This document shows, piece by piece, positions 36,946 to 46,513 of a stretch of DNA of 64,000 nucleotides (position 1 is its first letter; every line of letters starts with the position of its first letter). Origin of the DNA: Phycicoccus avicenniae_A. GTDB taxonomy: Bacteria; Actinomycetota; Actinomycetes; Actinomycetales; Dermatophilaceae. The stretch covers positions 186,001 to 250,000 of the forward strand of contig NZ_JBNVZV010000002.1 in NCBI RefSeq assembly GCF_050496545.1. Direction: 5' to 3'. The notes beneath the pieces were generated by a model. The model had not been told where the DNA came from. It did no database searches and worked only from the letters and a program-made list of their open reading frames with translations. A program made the translations under genes and the position numbers.

Positions 36946-37032
36946 CCCGCGCGCGGGCGACCCTGCGGTGAACGGTCGGCGACACCGCAGATCCGGGGGC
37001 CGCGAGGGGATGCCACCGGAGCGATGTGCGCC

Positions 37033-37038
37033 TAGGGT
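37033..37038 (+). promoter_or_regulatory. Candidate -10 (TAGGGT) of the 5'-nucleotidase gene
   Basis: TAGGGT would give a leader of about 50 nt before ATG 37099, which has AGGAGA upstream. Confidence 0.45.
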
Positions 37039-37098
37039 CTACCTGACGTGCCGCCCGGACAGGAGGCGGCGCTCGGAGAACCCAGGAGAACCTCGACG

Positions 37099-38895
37099 AT
37101 GAGTACGACTCGACGACGCGCCCTCGGCGCCGGTGTCGCCGCCATGGGCCTGGCGGTGTTCGTCGCCGGCACCCCGGCCGCGACCGCGCACGACCGCGGG
37201 CACGGCCACCACCCCAAGCCGGCCAAGACCCAGACCGTGCAGCTGCTGTCGTTCAACGACTACCACGGCCACCTCGAGGCCACCGACCCGCCGCTCTCGA
37301 AGACCCTCGACCCGACCCAGACGCCGGTCGGCGGCGCCGAGTACCTCGCGACCGCGCTGAAGACGCTGCGTGCGAAGGCGCCCAAGGGCACCTCGCTCAC
37401 CGTCGCGGCGGGCGACCTCATCGGCGGGTCCACCTTCCTCTCCGGGCTCTTCCACGACGAGCCGTCCGTCGAGTCGCTCAACGCGATGAAGCTCGACGTC
37501 AGCAGCGTCGGCAACCACGAGTTCGACGAGGGCACCACCGAGCTCCTGCGCATGCAGAAGGGTGGCTGCCACCCGACCGACGGCTGCTACTTCCCGGACC
37601 AGCCGTACGCCGGCGCCGACTTCCAGTGGCTCGCCGCGAACGTCGTGCTCAAGCAGCAGGCCGCCGCGAAGGGCAAGGGCCACCACCACGGCCACGACAA
37701 GGAGCGCACGCTCCTGCCCGCCACCTCGGTCAAGAAGATCAACGGTGTCAAGGTCGGCTTCATCGGCATGACCCTCGAGGGCACCCCGAGCCTCGTCGAC
37801 CCGGCCGGTGTCGCGAACGTCGACTTCAAGGACGAGGTCGAGACCGCGAACAAGCAGGCCCGCGAGCTGCGCAAGAAGGGCGTGAACTCCATCGTCGTCC
37901 TGCTCCACGAGGGCGGCGTGCAGACCGGCACCTACCAGCAGTGCGTCGGCATCTCCGACCCGATCGCGACGATCGCCAAGACGATGACCGCCGACGTCGA
38001 CGCCATCATCACCGGCCACACGCACCAGCCCTACACGTGCTCCATCCCGGACCCGAAGGGCAACCCGCGCCTCGTGACGAGCGCCGCCTCCTACGGCCAG
38101 GTCGTCTCCGAGACCAACCTCGTCATCGACAAGCGCACCGGCGAGGTCGACCGCGCGAAGTCCACGTCGGTCAACCACCTCGTGAGCCGCACCGCGTTCG
38201 CCAAGGACGCCACGCAGACCGGCATCATCGACAAGTGGAAGACCATCTCGGCGCCGCTCGCGGCCCGCGTGGTGGGCACCAACGCCGAGGACATCACCGG
38301 TGACTCCAGCGGCAACCGCGGCATCGAGACGCCGATGGCCGACCTGGTGGCCGACAGCATCCTCTGGGGCACCAAGGCCCCCGAGAACGGCGGCGCCCAG
38401 CTGGCGCTGATGAACGTCGGTGGGGTGCGGGCCAGCCTGTTCCTCGCCCCGAAGTACGCCGAGGGCCCCGGCCAGATCACCTACGCCGAGACCTACGACG
38501 TCGCCCCGTTCGGCAACATCCTCACGACGCTCGACATCACCGGTGCGCAGCTGAAGGCGGTGCTCGAGCAGCAGTTCGTCCCCGGTCGCCCCGGTGGTCG
38601 TGAGGCCCTCGCGCTCGGTGTGTCCGACGGCTTCTCCTACACCTGGGACGCCACGCAGCCGGCGGGCAGCCGGGTCGTGGCGGGCTCGATGACGCTCAAC
38701 GGGGTGGCGATGGACATGAACGCCACCTACCGCGTCGGGACGATCAACTTCCTCGCCAACGGCGGTGACTCCTTCACCGCCTTCTCCGCCGGGCAGAACG
38801 TCCTCGGCGGCAACGAGGACCTGGCCAACCTGGTCGCCTACTTCGGCGCCAACCCGGGCCTGCGGGCCCCGGCCGACCGCGTCGCGGGTCTCTGA
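37099..38895 (+). CDS. Secreted 5'-nucleotidase/2',3'-cyclic phosphodiesterase-type metallophosphatase
   Basis: A 598-residue exported protein from ATG 37099. The signal peptide has a TRRRALG motif before a hydrophobic core and a TATA-HD cleavage region, so Tat export is plausible. The metallophosphatase domain has SFNDYHGHLE (metal-binding D54, H56), AAGDLIGGS, GNHEFDEG and GHTHQPY. The C-terminal 5'-nucleotidase domain (about 390-580) contains NVGGVRASLF and YDVAPFGNIL. It hydrolyses nucleotides outside the cell. Two His-rich stretches, HDRGHGHHPK after the signal and GKGHHHGHDKE inside the catalytic domain, are unusual. A strong terminator follows. Confidence 0.9.
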   Translation: MSTTRRRALGAGVAAMGLAVFVAGTPAATAHDRGHGHHPKPAKTQTVQLLSFNDYHGHLEATDPPLSKTLDPTQTPVGGAEYLATALKTLRAKAPKGTSLTVAAGDLIGGSTFLSGLFHDEPSVESLNAMKLDVSSVGNHEFDEGTTELLRMQKGGCHPTDGCYFPDQPYAGADFQWLAANVVLKQQAAAKGKGHHHGHDKERTLLPATSVKKINGVKVGFIGMTLEGTPSLVDPAGVANVDFKDEVETANKQARELRKKGVNSIVVLLHEGGVQTGTYQQCVGISDPIATIAKTMTADVDAIITGHTHQPYTCSIPDPKGNPRLVTSAASYGQVVSETNLVIDKRTGEVDRAKSTSVNHLVSRTAFAKDATQTGIIDKWKTISAPLAARVVGTNAEDITGDSSGNRGIETPMADLVADSILWGTKAPENGGAQLALMNVGGVRASLFLAPKYAEGPGQITYAETYDVAPFGNILTTLDITGAQLKAVLEQQFVPGRPGGREALALGVSDGFSYTWDATQPAGSRVVAGSMTLNGVAMDMNATYRVGTINFLANGGDSFTAFSAGQNVLGGNEDLANLVAYFGANPGLRAPADRVAGL

Positions 38896-38909
38896 CCCAA
38901 CGCCGCACC

Positions 38910-38947
38910 CGACGAGGGCCGTCCCCGGCAGGGGGCGGCCCTCGTCG
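38910..38947 (+). terminator. Terminator after the 5'-nucleotidase gene
   Basis: A 17-bp stem (38910-38926 and 38931-38947, one G-U pair) with a GGCA loop begins 15 nt after the stop codon. Confidence 0.85.
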
Positions 38948-38969
38948 CCGTCCGGGGCGCGGCCGCGCA

Positions 38970-38975
38970 TAGGGT
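38970..38975 (+). promoter_or_regulatory. S9 peptidase -10 (TAGGGT), leaderless start
   Basis: TAGGGT, a 6-nt GC spacer and GTG 38982, with no ribosome-binding site. Confidence 0.55.
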
Positions 38976-38981
38976 GGGCCC

Positions 38982-41129
38982 GTGCCGAGCCCGAGCCTCC
39001 CGACCCCTCCCACCGCCCCCCGACGCCCGCACGTCCGTGAGCAGCACGGCGAGCGCGTGGAGGACCCGTACTGGTGGATGCGCGACCTCGAGGACCCCGA
39101 GCTGCGGGCCCACCTCGAGGCCGAGAACGCCTACGCCGAGGCCCTGACCGAGCACCTGGCCCCGCTGCGCAGCACCCTCTTCGGGGAGATCAAGGCCCGT
39201 GTCCAGGAGGACGACCTGTCCGTGCCCGTCGCGAGCGGGCCGTGGTGGTACCTCAGCCGCACGGCGGAGGGGAAGCAGTACGCCGCCCACGTCCGGGTGC
39301 CCCGCGCCGACGGCGACCCCCGCCCCGACCCCGAGGCCGGTCCGGTCGGCGGCGAGCAGGTCGTCCTCGACGGGAACGTGGAGGCGGGGGACTCCGAGTT
39401 CTTCTCGCTCGGTGCGCTGGCCGTCAGCGCCGACCACCGGCTCGTGGCCTTCGCCGTCGACACCGCCGGCGACGAGCGCTTCGACCTCACCGTCCGCGTC
39501 ATCGCGACCGGCGAGGTCCTCGACACCTCGCTGCGGGGCATCGGCTACGGCTGCGAGCTGAGCCGAGACGGCTCGTTCGTCTTCTACACGCGCGTCGACG
39601 ACGCCTGGCGCCCGTTCCAGCTCTGGCGGCACCGCGTCGGGGGCGACCCGGCCGAGGACGTCCTCGTGCACCAGGAGGACGACGAGCGGTTCTGGATGGG
39701 CGTCAGCGGCAGCCGGGACGAGCGCTGGATCCTGCTCGGCCTGGGCTCGAAGACCACCTCCGAGGTGTGGATGCTGCCCTCGGACGACCCCGAGGGGGAA
39801 TGGCGGGTCGTGGCTCCCCGGCGCGAGGGCGTCGAGTACGACGTCGAGCCCGCCGGGGACCGGCTGCTCGTGGTGCACAACACCGACACCCCCGACTCCG
39901 ACCTCGCGTGGGCGCCCCTCGAGGCGACGAGCCACGAGCAGTGGGTGCCGCTCCTCGCGTCCGGCGAGGGCGAGCGGTTCGTCGGGGTGGACGCCTTCGA
40001 CCGCGCCACCGTGCTCTCGCTGCGCACGGGTGGGCTGACCGCGCTCCGGGTGCTGCCGCGGGACGTCGCGTCGGTGTCCGGCCACGGCACGCCGTGGGAC
40101 GTCGCCGTCGACCAGCCGGTGCACTCGATCGGGTTGGGGGAGAACCCGGAGCCGGACCAGAGCGCCATCCAGGTGGTCGTCGAGTCGTGGACCACCCCGC
40201 GCACGGTGCTCGACGTCGACCTCGCCACCGGGGGACGGACCGAGCTCAAGCGCCAGCCCGTCCTCGGCGGCTTCGACCCCGAGGACTACGTCGAGTCCCG
40301 CGAGTGGGTGACGGCCGAGGACGGCGCCTCGGTGCCCGTGTCGGTGGTGCGCCGCCGCGGGGTCGAGCCGGACGGCACCAACCCGGGCCTGCTCACCGCG
40401 TACGGCTCGTACGAGATCTCGTCCGACCCGTACTTCTCCGTCGCCCGCCTCGGCCTGCTCGACCGCGGGGTCGTCTTCGCCGTCGGGCACGTGCGCGGCG
40501 GCGGGGAGATGGGGCGGCGCTGGTACGACGAGGGCAAGCTGCTCGCGAAGCCCACGACGTTCTCCGACACGATCGCCGTCGCGGCGCACCTCGTCGAGTC
40601 GGGGTGGGTGGCGCCGGACCGCTTGGGGCTCGAAGGAGGTTCTGCCGGAGGCCTGCTCGTCGGCGCGGTGCTCAACGCAGCACCCGAGAAGTTCCGGGTC
40701 GCGCACGCCGCGGTGCCGTTCGTCGACGCGCTGAACACCATCCTCCAGCCCGAGCTGCCGCTCACGGTGGGGGAGTGGGAGGAGTGGGGCAACCCGCTCG
40801 AGGACCCGGAGGTCTACGCCGCGATGCGCGCGTACACCCCGTACGAGAACGTGCGCGCCGCGGAGTACCCCGCCGTCCTCGCGACGAGCAGCCTGCACGA
40901 CACCCGCGTCTACGTCAGCGAGCCCGCCAAGTGGGTGGCCCGGCTGCGCGAGACGGTCACCAACGACCCCGCCACCCGGCCGATCCTGATGCGCACCGAG
41001 ATGTCGGCCGGCCACGGCGGACGCAGCGGGCGCTACTCGGCGTGGGAGCAGGTGGCCTGGGAGTGGGCCGTCGTCCTCGACCAGCTCGGCGCCACCGAGC
41101 GGCTGGACGGCGGCACCGTCACCGGGTGA
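38982..41129 (+). CDS. S9 family serine peptidase (oligopeptidase B-like, PtrB)
   Basis: The 715-residue cytosolic peptidase starts at GTG 38982. The N-terminal beta-propeller opens with RVEDPYWWMRDLEDPELRAH, the oligopeptidase B/prolyl oligopeptidase entry signature. The C-terminal alpha/beta-hydrolase domain has GSYEISSDPYFS, HVRGGGEMGRRWYDEGK and the nucleophile GLEGGSAGGLLVG (Ser554). Asp640 (LHDTRV) and His678 (AGHGGRSGR) complete the triad. By family it cleaves short peptides after basic residues. No signal peptide is present. The 3' end overlaps the convergent stress-protein gene by 11 nt. Confidence 0.92.
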   Translation: MPSPSLPTPPTAPRRPHVREQHGERVEDPYWWMRDLEDPELRAHLEAENAYAEALTEHLAPLRSTLFGEIKARVQEDDLSVPVASGPWWYLSRTAEGKQYAAHVRVPRADGDPRPDPEAGPVGGEQVVLDGNVEAGDSEFFSLGALAVSADHRLVAFAVDTAGDERFDLTVRVIATGEVLDTSLRGIGYGCELSRDGSFVFYTRVDDAWRPFQLWRHRVGGDPAEDVLVHQEDDERFWMGVSGSRDERWILLGLGSKTTSEVWMLPSDDPEGEWRVVAPRREGVEYDVEPAGDRLLVVHNTDTPDSDLAWAPLEATSHEQWVPLLASGEGERFVGVDAFDRATVLSLRTGGLTALRVLPRDVASVSGHGTPWDVAVDQPVHSIGLGENPEPDQSAIQVVVESWTTPRTVLDVDLATGGRTELKRQPVLGGFDPEDYVESREWVTAEDGASVPVSVVRRRGVEPDGTNPGLLTAYGSYEISSDPYFSVARLGLLDRGVVFAVGHVRGGGEMGRRWYDEGKLLAKPTTFSDTIAVAAHLVESGWVAPDRLGLEGGSAGGLLVGAVLNAAPEKFRVAHAAVPFVDALNTILQPELPLTVGEWEEWGNPLEDPEVYAAMRAYTPYENVRAAEYPAVLATSSLHDTRVYVSEPAKWVARLRETVTNDPATRPILMRTEMSAGHGGRSGRYSAWEQVAWEWAVVLDQLGATERLDGGTVTG

Positions 41130-41979
41130 CGAGCACCGAGCACGCGCTGCGGCCGACGAGGCGCAGGGCCGTCGAGCCTACGTGCAGCCCCTCGAAGCCC
41201 CCCGTGCCGCGGCTGCCGACGACGACCAGGCCGGCGCCCTCGCTCGCCTCGACGAGGGCGTGCAGCGGGTCGGCCCGCACGACGTGGACCTCGACCTTGG
41301 TGTCCGGGTGCTCCGGGCGCAGACCGGCCACCTCGGCGTCGACGAGCCGCTCGACACCGGCTACGTAGTCCTCCCAGCTGGAAGCGCTCGCGAGGGTCGG
41401 GTCGGCCGCGCCCGCGGCCTGCCACGCGTGCACCGCGTCCACCGATCCGCCGAGGACGGTCGCCTCGCGCACCGCGGAGCGCAGCGCCGCGAACGAGGCG
41501 GGCGAGCCGTCGACACCGGCGACGACCCGGCTCCCGGGTGCGGGCGCTGCACTCGCCGTGTGCCCGACGACGAGGACCGGGCAGTGCGCGTGCGTGAGCA
41601 CCTGCATCGCGACCGCGCCGAGACTCGTGCGGCTGAGCACCCCGAACCCGGCGACCCCGACGACCACGAGGGCGGCGGTGTGCGACGAGGAGATGAGGGA
41701 GCGGCTCGCGTAGCCGTCGTGGAGCGCGCTGGTCACGGTGAGGTCCGGATGGGCGCCGTGCGCGGTCGCCACGGCGTCCCGCAGCAGGTGCTGGCCGTGC
41801 TCGGTCACCTGCGCGCGGTCGGTCAGCTCACCGAAGCCGAGCATCGGCAGGTCCGGTGCGAAGGCGTGGAGCACGTGCAGGGTCATCCCGCGTGTGCTCG
41901 CGACGTGGGCGGCCTGGACGACCGCCGCCCGGGAGAGGGGTGACCCGTCGACCCCGACGACGACCCGCTGCTGGTTCAT
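41119..41979 (-). CDS. Universal stress protein with two Usp domains
   Basis: This 286-residue protein has tandem Usp domains (about 1-140 and 150-286), each starting VVxGVDGSP. Both keep the ATP-binding pattern G-2x-G-9x-G-S/T (GVAGFGVLSRTSLG and GSRGTGGFEGLHVGS), so ATP binding is likely. The start ATG 41979 has AAAGGA upstream. Such tandem proteins in actinobacteria are often induced by hypoxia or starvation; nothing here shows the inducer. It is convergent with the S9 peptidase gene. Confidence 0.92.
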   Translation of the reverse strand: MNQQRVVVGVDGSPLSRAAVVQAAHVASTRGMTLHVLHAFAPDLPMLGFGELTDRAQVTEHGQHLLRDAVATAHGAHPDLTVTSALHDGYASRSLISSSHTAALVVVGVAGFGVLSRTSLGAVAMQVLTHAHCPVLVVGHTASAAPAPGSRVVAGVDGSPASFAALRSAVREATVLGGSVDAVHAWQAAGAADPTLASASSWEDYVAGVERLVDAEVAGLRPEHPDTKVEVHVVRADPLHALVEASEGAGLVVVGSRGTGGFEGLHVGSTALRLVGRSACSVLVTR

Positions 41980-42068
41980 GACATCGACCGTCCTTTCACT
42001 GGCGGAGGACCTCCGTCAGGACGACCGTCCCACCGCCGGTGCCGCCGCGCAAGGACGGATGTCACGGG

Positions 42069-43916
42069 TCAGCGGCGCAGTCGCTCACCGTCGGCGAAGA
42101 CGTCGAGGACGACGTTGGCGGCACCGATCGAGCCGTTGGCGGAGGTCCAGGTGCGCGCCTCGTCACCGTCGGCGACGACCACGGACTCGCCGAGCGTCGA
42201 GGCGCCGCGGTGGGTAAGGACCACGGCGGACCGGTCGAGCACACCGACGACCGGCGTACGCCGGTCGACGGCGACCGCGCCGTAGAGCCGACCCCAGCGG
42301 TTGTCGGCGGCGAGGTGCGGCACGAGGGTGGCGTCGACCAGGCCTAGCCCGCGCTGCCACCGTGCGTCGTCGGCGCGGAAGGCGGCGATGCCGGCGTCCT
42401 CGAGGTCGTCCTCCGTCGGGCGGGCGACCGGCGACCAGCGCTCGCCCAGCAGGGCGGTGGCCGCGCCGTCGGCGAGGACGACCGGGGTGTGCCGCACGGC
42501 CGTGGTGACGGCGGCCCGCACGCGGCCGTCGGCGAGAACCGGTGCGAGGGAGGCCGGGTCGTCGCCGACGACGAAGGCGACATCGGCACCGCGCAGGGCC
42601 TCGGGGCGTACGGCGGAGCCGGTGAGGACGCGCACCGAGCCGGTCCAGCCGGCAGCCCGGGCGGCGTCGGTGTAGGCGGCGCCGGTGGCCGCCGCGCCGT
42701 CCCCGAGGGCCAGGACGACGAGGCGCCCGCCGGTCGTGCGGTCCACGGCCCGGGCGCGGGCGACCACGTCACCGAGGACCGGGGAGCCGAGGACGCCGCC
42801 GCCCAGGACCAGGGTGCCGCGACCGGGAGCCTGCGGGGCGCGCCACGGGGTGGCCCGGGGCGGCGCGACGGTCCGGTGCTCGCGGGTCAGGGTGCGGGTG
42901 CGCAGGTCGTAGGTCTGGTCCTCGGTCAGCAGGTGGGTGAGGACCCGCCGGGCCGAAAGAGTCTGCAGCGCACCGCCCCACGTGTGGGTGGAGCGGAGGG
43001 TCTCGAGGTCGACCACCGAGACCGAGCCCTGCCCGAAGACCCCGGAGAGGGTGCGGTCCCCGGTGGCCCGGACGCCCGTGCCGTAGTCCACGCCCACCCC
43101 GACCGGGCTGCGCCCCCGGAAGCGCTCGTCGGCGGTGGCGAGGGTCGAGAGGGTGCGGCCGAGCCGGCCGCGCTGGTGGAAGTGCTGGTCGTAGATGGCG
43201 CGCGTCGAGCCGAAGGTCAGGCCGCGCTCGAGGTCGGCGTCGTCGCCCCACCACATCAGGGTGGAGCCGCGCCGCAGGCCCTCGGCCGGGCCGAGGTCGC
43301 CGACGTAGCCGTTGATCATCGACCGGGACTCGACGGCGGCGCCGGCGCTCGTGCCGCCGAGCACCGCACCGCGGCGGGTGGCGACTGTCATCGCGCGCTC
43401 GGCGGGGCTGTCGGCGAGCACCTGCATCGCCAGCCCCTGGTCGCCGCCGAGGACGTAGATGCCGTCGGTGGCGGGGTCGGCGAGCGCGGCGGCGTTGGCC
43501 GGGTCGAGGGCGTCGGCGCGGTCGAGGAGCACCGCCAGCCGCGTTGTGCATCCGGTGAAGCGGGCCGGGACGGCGTCCTCGCAGGCGGCGCGCAGCTGCT
43601 CGGTGCGCTCACCGGCCAGCTCGAGGTTCTCGGCCCGGTCCTCGGGCGCGTCCCCGTAGGCCGAGGGGACGACGACGAGGTCGACGGTGGGGCCGGACGC
43701 GCGGGCGGCGGCGGTGCGCGCGAAGGCCTCCAGGGTGTCGGTCTCGTACCCGCCACCGATCGGCACGAGCACCTGCCGCGGGTCGGGCCGGGGTCCGCCT
43801 CCGGCCGGGGCGGGCGTCGCTCCCGCGGCGCCGGCGAGGGGCGCGGCGAGCAGGGCGGCGCTCGCGAGGGTGCATCCGAGCAGGTGGCGGGCACGGCGGC
43901 CGGGGCGCGGGGTCAT
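42069..43916 (-). CDS. Exported S51 (cyanophycinase-like) protein with a second, degenerate domain
   Basis: A 615-residue protein with an N-terminal signal peptide (about 1-33, cleavage near AGA-ATP). The first domain (about 45-330) is cyanophycinase-like: VLVPIGGGYETD, YVLGGDQGLAMQ and the nucleophile elbow VLGGTSAGAAVES (Ser190), followed by LTFGSTRAIYDQHFHQRGRLGR. The second half (about 360-615) repeats the opening (LVLGGGVLGSPV) and has FVVGDDPASL, but its elbow position reads VLADGAATALL without Ser. Exported cyanophycinase-like enzymes degrade peptides or cyanophycin-type polymers; the substrate is unknown. TAGCGT 6 nt upstream of the ATG suggests a leaderless mRNA. Confidence 0.82.
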   Translation of the reverse strand: MTPRPGRRARHLLGCTLASAALLAAPLAGAAGATPAPAGGGPRPDPRQVLVPIGGGYETDTLEAFARTAAARASGPTVDLVVVPSAYGDAPEDRAENLELAGERTEQLRAACEDAVPARFTGCTTRLAVLLDRADALDPANAAALADPATDGIYVLGGDQGLAMQVLADSPAERAMTVATRRGAVLGGTSAGAAVESRSMINGYVGDLGPAEGLRRGSTLMWWGDDADLERGLTFGSTRAIYDQHFHQRGRLGRTLSTLATADERFRGRSPVGVGVDYGTGVRATGDRTLSGVFGQGSVSVVDLETLRSTHTWGGALQTLSARRVLTHLLTEDQTYDLRTRTLTREHRTVAPPRATPWRAPQAPGRGTLVLGGGVLGSPVLGDVVARARAVDRTTGGRLVVLALGDGAAATGAAYTDAARAAGWTGSVRVLTGSAVRPEALRGADVAFVVGDDPASLAPVLADGRVRAAVTTAVRHTPVVLADGAATALLGERWSPVARPTEDDLEDAGIAAFRADDARWQRGLGLVDATLVPHLAADNRWGRLYGAVAVDRRTPVVGVLDRSAVVLTHRGASTLGESVVVADGDEARTWTSANGSIGAANVVLDVFADGERLRR

Positions 43917-43922
43917 CCCGGC

Positions 43923-43928
43923 ACGCTA
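43923..43928 (-). promoter_or_regulatory. -10 (TAGCGT) of the exported S51 gene, leaderless start
   Basis: On the minus strand TAGCGT is followed by 6 nt and the ATG at 43916. It lies back to back with the mtnA promoter. Confidence 0.5.
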
Positions 43929-43975
43929 GCGAGCCCGCCCTCCGTGTCGGGGGTTCGCGTCCACCCGATCCCGCC

Positions 43976-43981
43976 TAGGGT
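43976..43981 (+). promoter_or_regulatory. mtnA -10 (TAGGGT), leaderless start
   Basis: TAGGGT, 6-nt spacer, ATG 43988; no ribosome-binding site. Confidence 0.55.
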
Positions 43982-43987
43982 CTCCCC

Positions 43988-45031
<1,044 letters not shown>

Positions 45032-45034
<3 letters not shown>

Positions 45035-45048
45035 AGAATTATGCTTCA
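45032..45048 (+). promoter_or_regulatory. Operator 1 of the satD-like operon (TGAAG-N7-CTTCA)
   Basis: A perfect 5-bp palindrome with a 7-bp centre. It starts in the mtnA stop codon and covers the expected -35 region of the satD promoter. Confidence 0.65.
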
Positions 45049-45059
45049 TTCGGCCGTGA

Positions 45060-45076
45060 TGAAGGTATGATCTTCA
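45060..45076 (+). promoter_or_regulatory. Operator 2 of the satD-like operon, overlapping -10 TATGAT
   Basis: A second TGAAG-N7-CTTCA, 28 bp downstream of the first. It contains TATGAT (45066-45071), which stands 6 nt before ATG 45078, so the site covers the -10 and the start of a probably leaderless mRNA. Confidence 0.65.
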
Positions 45077-45077
45077 G

Positions 45078-45731
45078 ATGGACGAGATGAACCCAAGGGC
45101 TTCACTGGTGGTCCTCATCGGCGACATCGTCGACTCGCGCATCTCGGGCGACCGGCGGGCCGTCCACGACGCCGTCGTCGCGGCCCTCGAGGGGGTCGAG
45201 GCGCTCGTCCCCTCGGTGCGCGGCCTGCGGATCACGGTGGGCGACGAGTTCCAGGGCGCCTACACCTCGCTCGGTGCGGCGCTGGACGCCGCGCTGCGCG
45301 TCCGGCTGGCGCTGTCCCCCGACGTCGACGTGCGGATCGGGGTCGGCCGGGGGGTCGTGACCGTGCTCGACGCCGAGCGCGGGATCGAGGACGGGCCGGG
45401 CTGGTGGGCCGCGCGGGCGGCGATCGAGCACGTCGAGGCCGCCGCCGAGCGGGCGCCCACCCGCACCCTGCGCACCGGGTACCGCGCGGAGGGTCGGCGC
45501 GGGTCCGAGGTCGACGCGGTCAACGCCGCCCTGCTCTGTCGGGACCATCTGGTTGGCTCGCTCTCGGACCGATCGACCCGACTCCTCCGAGGACTCATGG
45601 ACCCCCGCACCACCCAGGCCGAGCTCGCCGAGCGCGAGGGCGTCAGCGCCTCCGCCGTCTCGCAGCGCGTCCGCGCCGACGGCATCGGGGCGGTCCTCGC
45701 CGCCCACGAGCTGCTCCGGGGCCTGCCGTGA
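45078..45731 (+). CDS. SatD family protein: cyclase-like domain plus helix-turn-helix
   Basis: A 217-residue protein from ATG 45078 (or ATG 45087). The N-terminal part has LVVLIGDIVDSR (10-21), RITVGDEFQGA (51-61) and VRIGVGRG (85-92). This arrangement recalls class III nucleotide cyclase or GGDEF folds (first metal Asp, GDEF loop, RxGxxxG strand), although SatD-family proteins are not known as cyclases. The C-terminus (177-208) is a helix-turn-helix: TTQAELAEREGVSASAVSQR. The same topology fits a ligand-sensing transcription factor that binds the twin operators upstream. The function of this family is poorly described; the cyclase comparison is my inference. It overlaps the next gene by 4 nt. 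Confidence 0.78.
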   Translation: MDEMNPRASLVVLIGDIVDSRISGDRRAVHDAVVAALEGVEALVPSVRGLRITVGDEFQGAYTSLGAALDAALRVRLALSPDVDVRIGVGRGVVTVLDAERGIEDGPGWWAARAAIEHVEAAAERAPTRTLRTGYRAEGRRGSEVDAVNAALLCRDHLVGSLSDRSTRLLRGLMDPRTTQAELAEREGVSASAVSQRVRADGIGAVLAAHELLRGLP

Positions 45732-46495
45732 CCTGGCTCGGGGTCTGGCTCGTAGGGGTGGGCCTGGCCGACCTCGTGCGCTCCTCCCCGCGTCCGCAGG
45801 TCCGGCGCTGGGCGGTCGGGGTCGGGCTCGTCGCGACGGCCGGCCTCGGCGCGCTCGGCGGCCTGCTCGCGCCCACGGACCTCGTCGTCGGTCTCGGGGC
45901 GGCGCTCGCCCTCCTGCTGTGGGTCCGCTGGTCGCAGCAGGCCCTCCTCACGGGGACGGGCCACGTCCCCGCCCTCGGGGCGCTGGCGCTCGGCGCGGTG
46001 TGGCTCGTCGCCCTGTCCGGCTGGTCCTCCGACGCCGGCGGCCTGCTCGGGCGGTGGCTGCGCTGGGCCGACCTCCCGGCGGTCGGCGCGAACGCCGACC
46101 CCGGGCAGGTGCTGCTCGTGGCCGGGCTGCTCCTCGCGAACCTCGCGACCGGCAACATCATCGTGCGCCTCGTCCTCGTGAGCGTCGGGGCGCTGCGGCC
46201 GGCTGACCGCACGAGCGACCCCGGGGCCGAGCCGGCCGAGCAGCTGCGCGGCGGCCGGCTGCTCGGGCCGATGGAGCGGGTCCTCATCATCGGGCTGGGG
46301 CTCGCCGGCCAGGTCACGGCGGCCGGGCTCGTCATCGCCGCGAAGGGGCTCATCCGCTTCCCCGAGCTGCAGAGCAAGCGCTCGGACCACGAGTCGGTCG
46401 AGGGCGCCGGCATCGACCAGGTCACCGAGTACTTCCTCGTCGGGTCCTTCGTCTCGTGGCTGCTCGCCCTCGGCAGCCTCGTCCTCACCCGCTGA
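45728..46495 (+). CDS. Integral membrane protein coupled to the SatD-like gene
   Basis: The 255-residue protein starts at GTG 45728 in the satD stop (GTGA). About seven membrane segments are visible. A cytoplasmic loop (about 165-185) precedes the best conserved part, GPMERVLIIGLGLAGQVTAAG, LVIAAKGLIRFPEL and EYFLVGSFVSWLLALG. This C-terminal part resembles the segment that follows DUF3307 domains in membrane partners of SatD proteins in other bacteria. No transport or enzyme motif is recognised. Strict coupling with the SatD-like gene implies a shared function. Confidence 0.75.
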   Translation: MTWLGVWLVGVGLADLVRSSPRPQVRRWAVGVGLVATAGLGALGGLLAPTDLVVGLGAALALLLWVRWSQQALLTGTGHVPALGALALGAVWLVALSGWSSDAGGLLGRWLRWADLPAVGANADPGQVLLVAGLLLANLATGNIIVRLVLVSVGALRPADRTSDPGAEPAEQLRGGRLLGPMERVLIIGLGLAGQVTAAGLVIAAKGLIRFPELQSKRSDHESVEGAGIDQVTEYFLVGSFVSWLLALGSLVLTR

Positions 46496-46513
46496 CGCAC
46501 CCGGATGCGTGCG

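Noticed and set aside
36964..36989. Hairpin after dnaE as a terminator
   Set aside because: It has only a 7-bp stem with a 12-nt loop and no trailing T-run; too weak to call.
42069..43916. Lipoprotein signal at LLGC near residue 15 of the exported S51 protein
   Set aside because: The Cys comes before the hydrophobic core rather than after it, so a normal signal peptidase I site near residue 33 is more likely.
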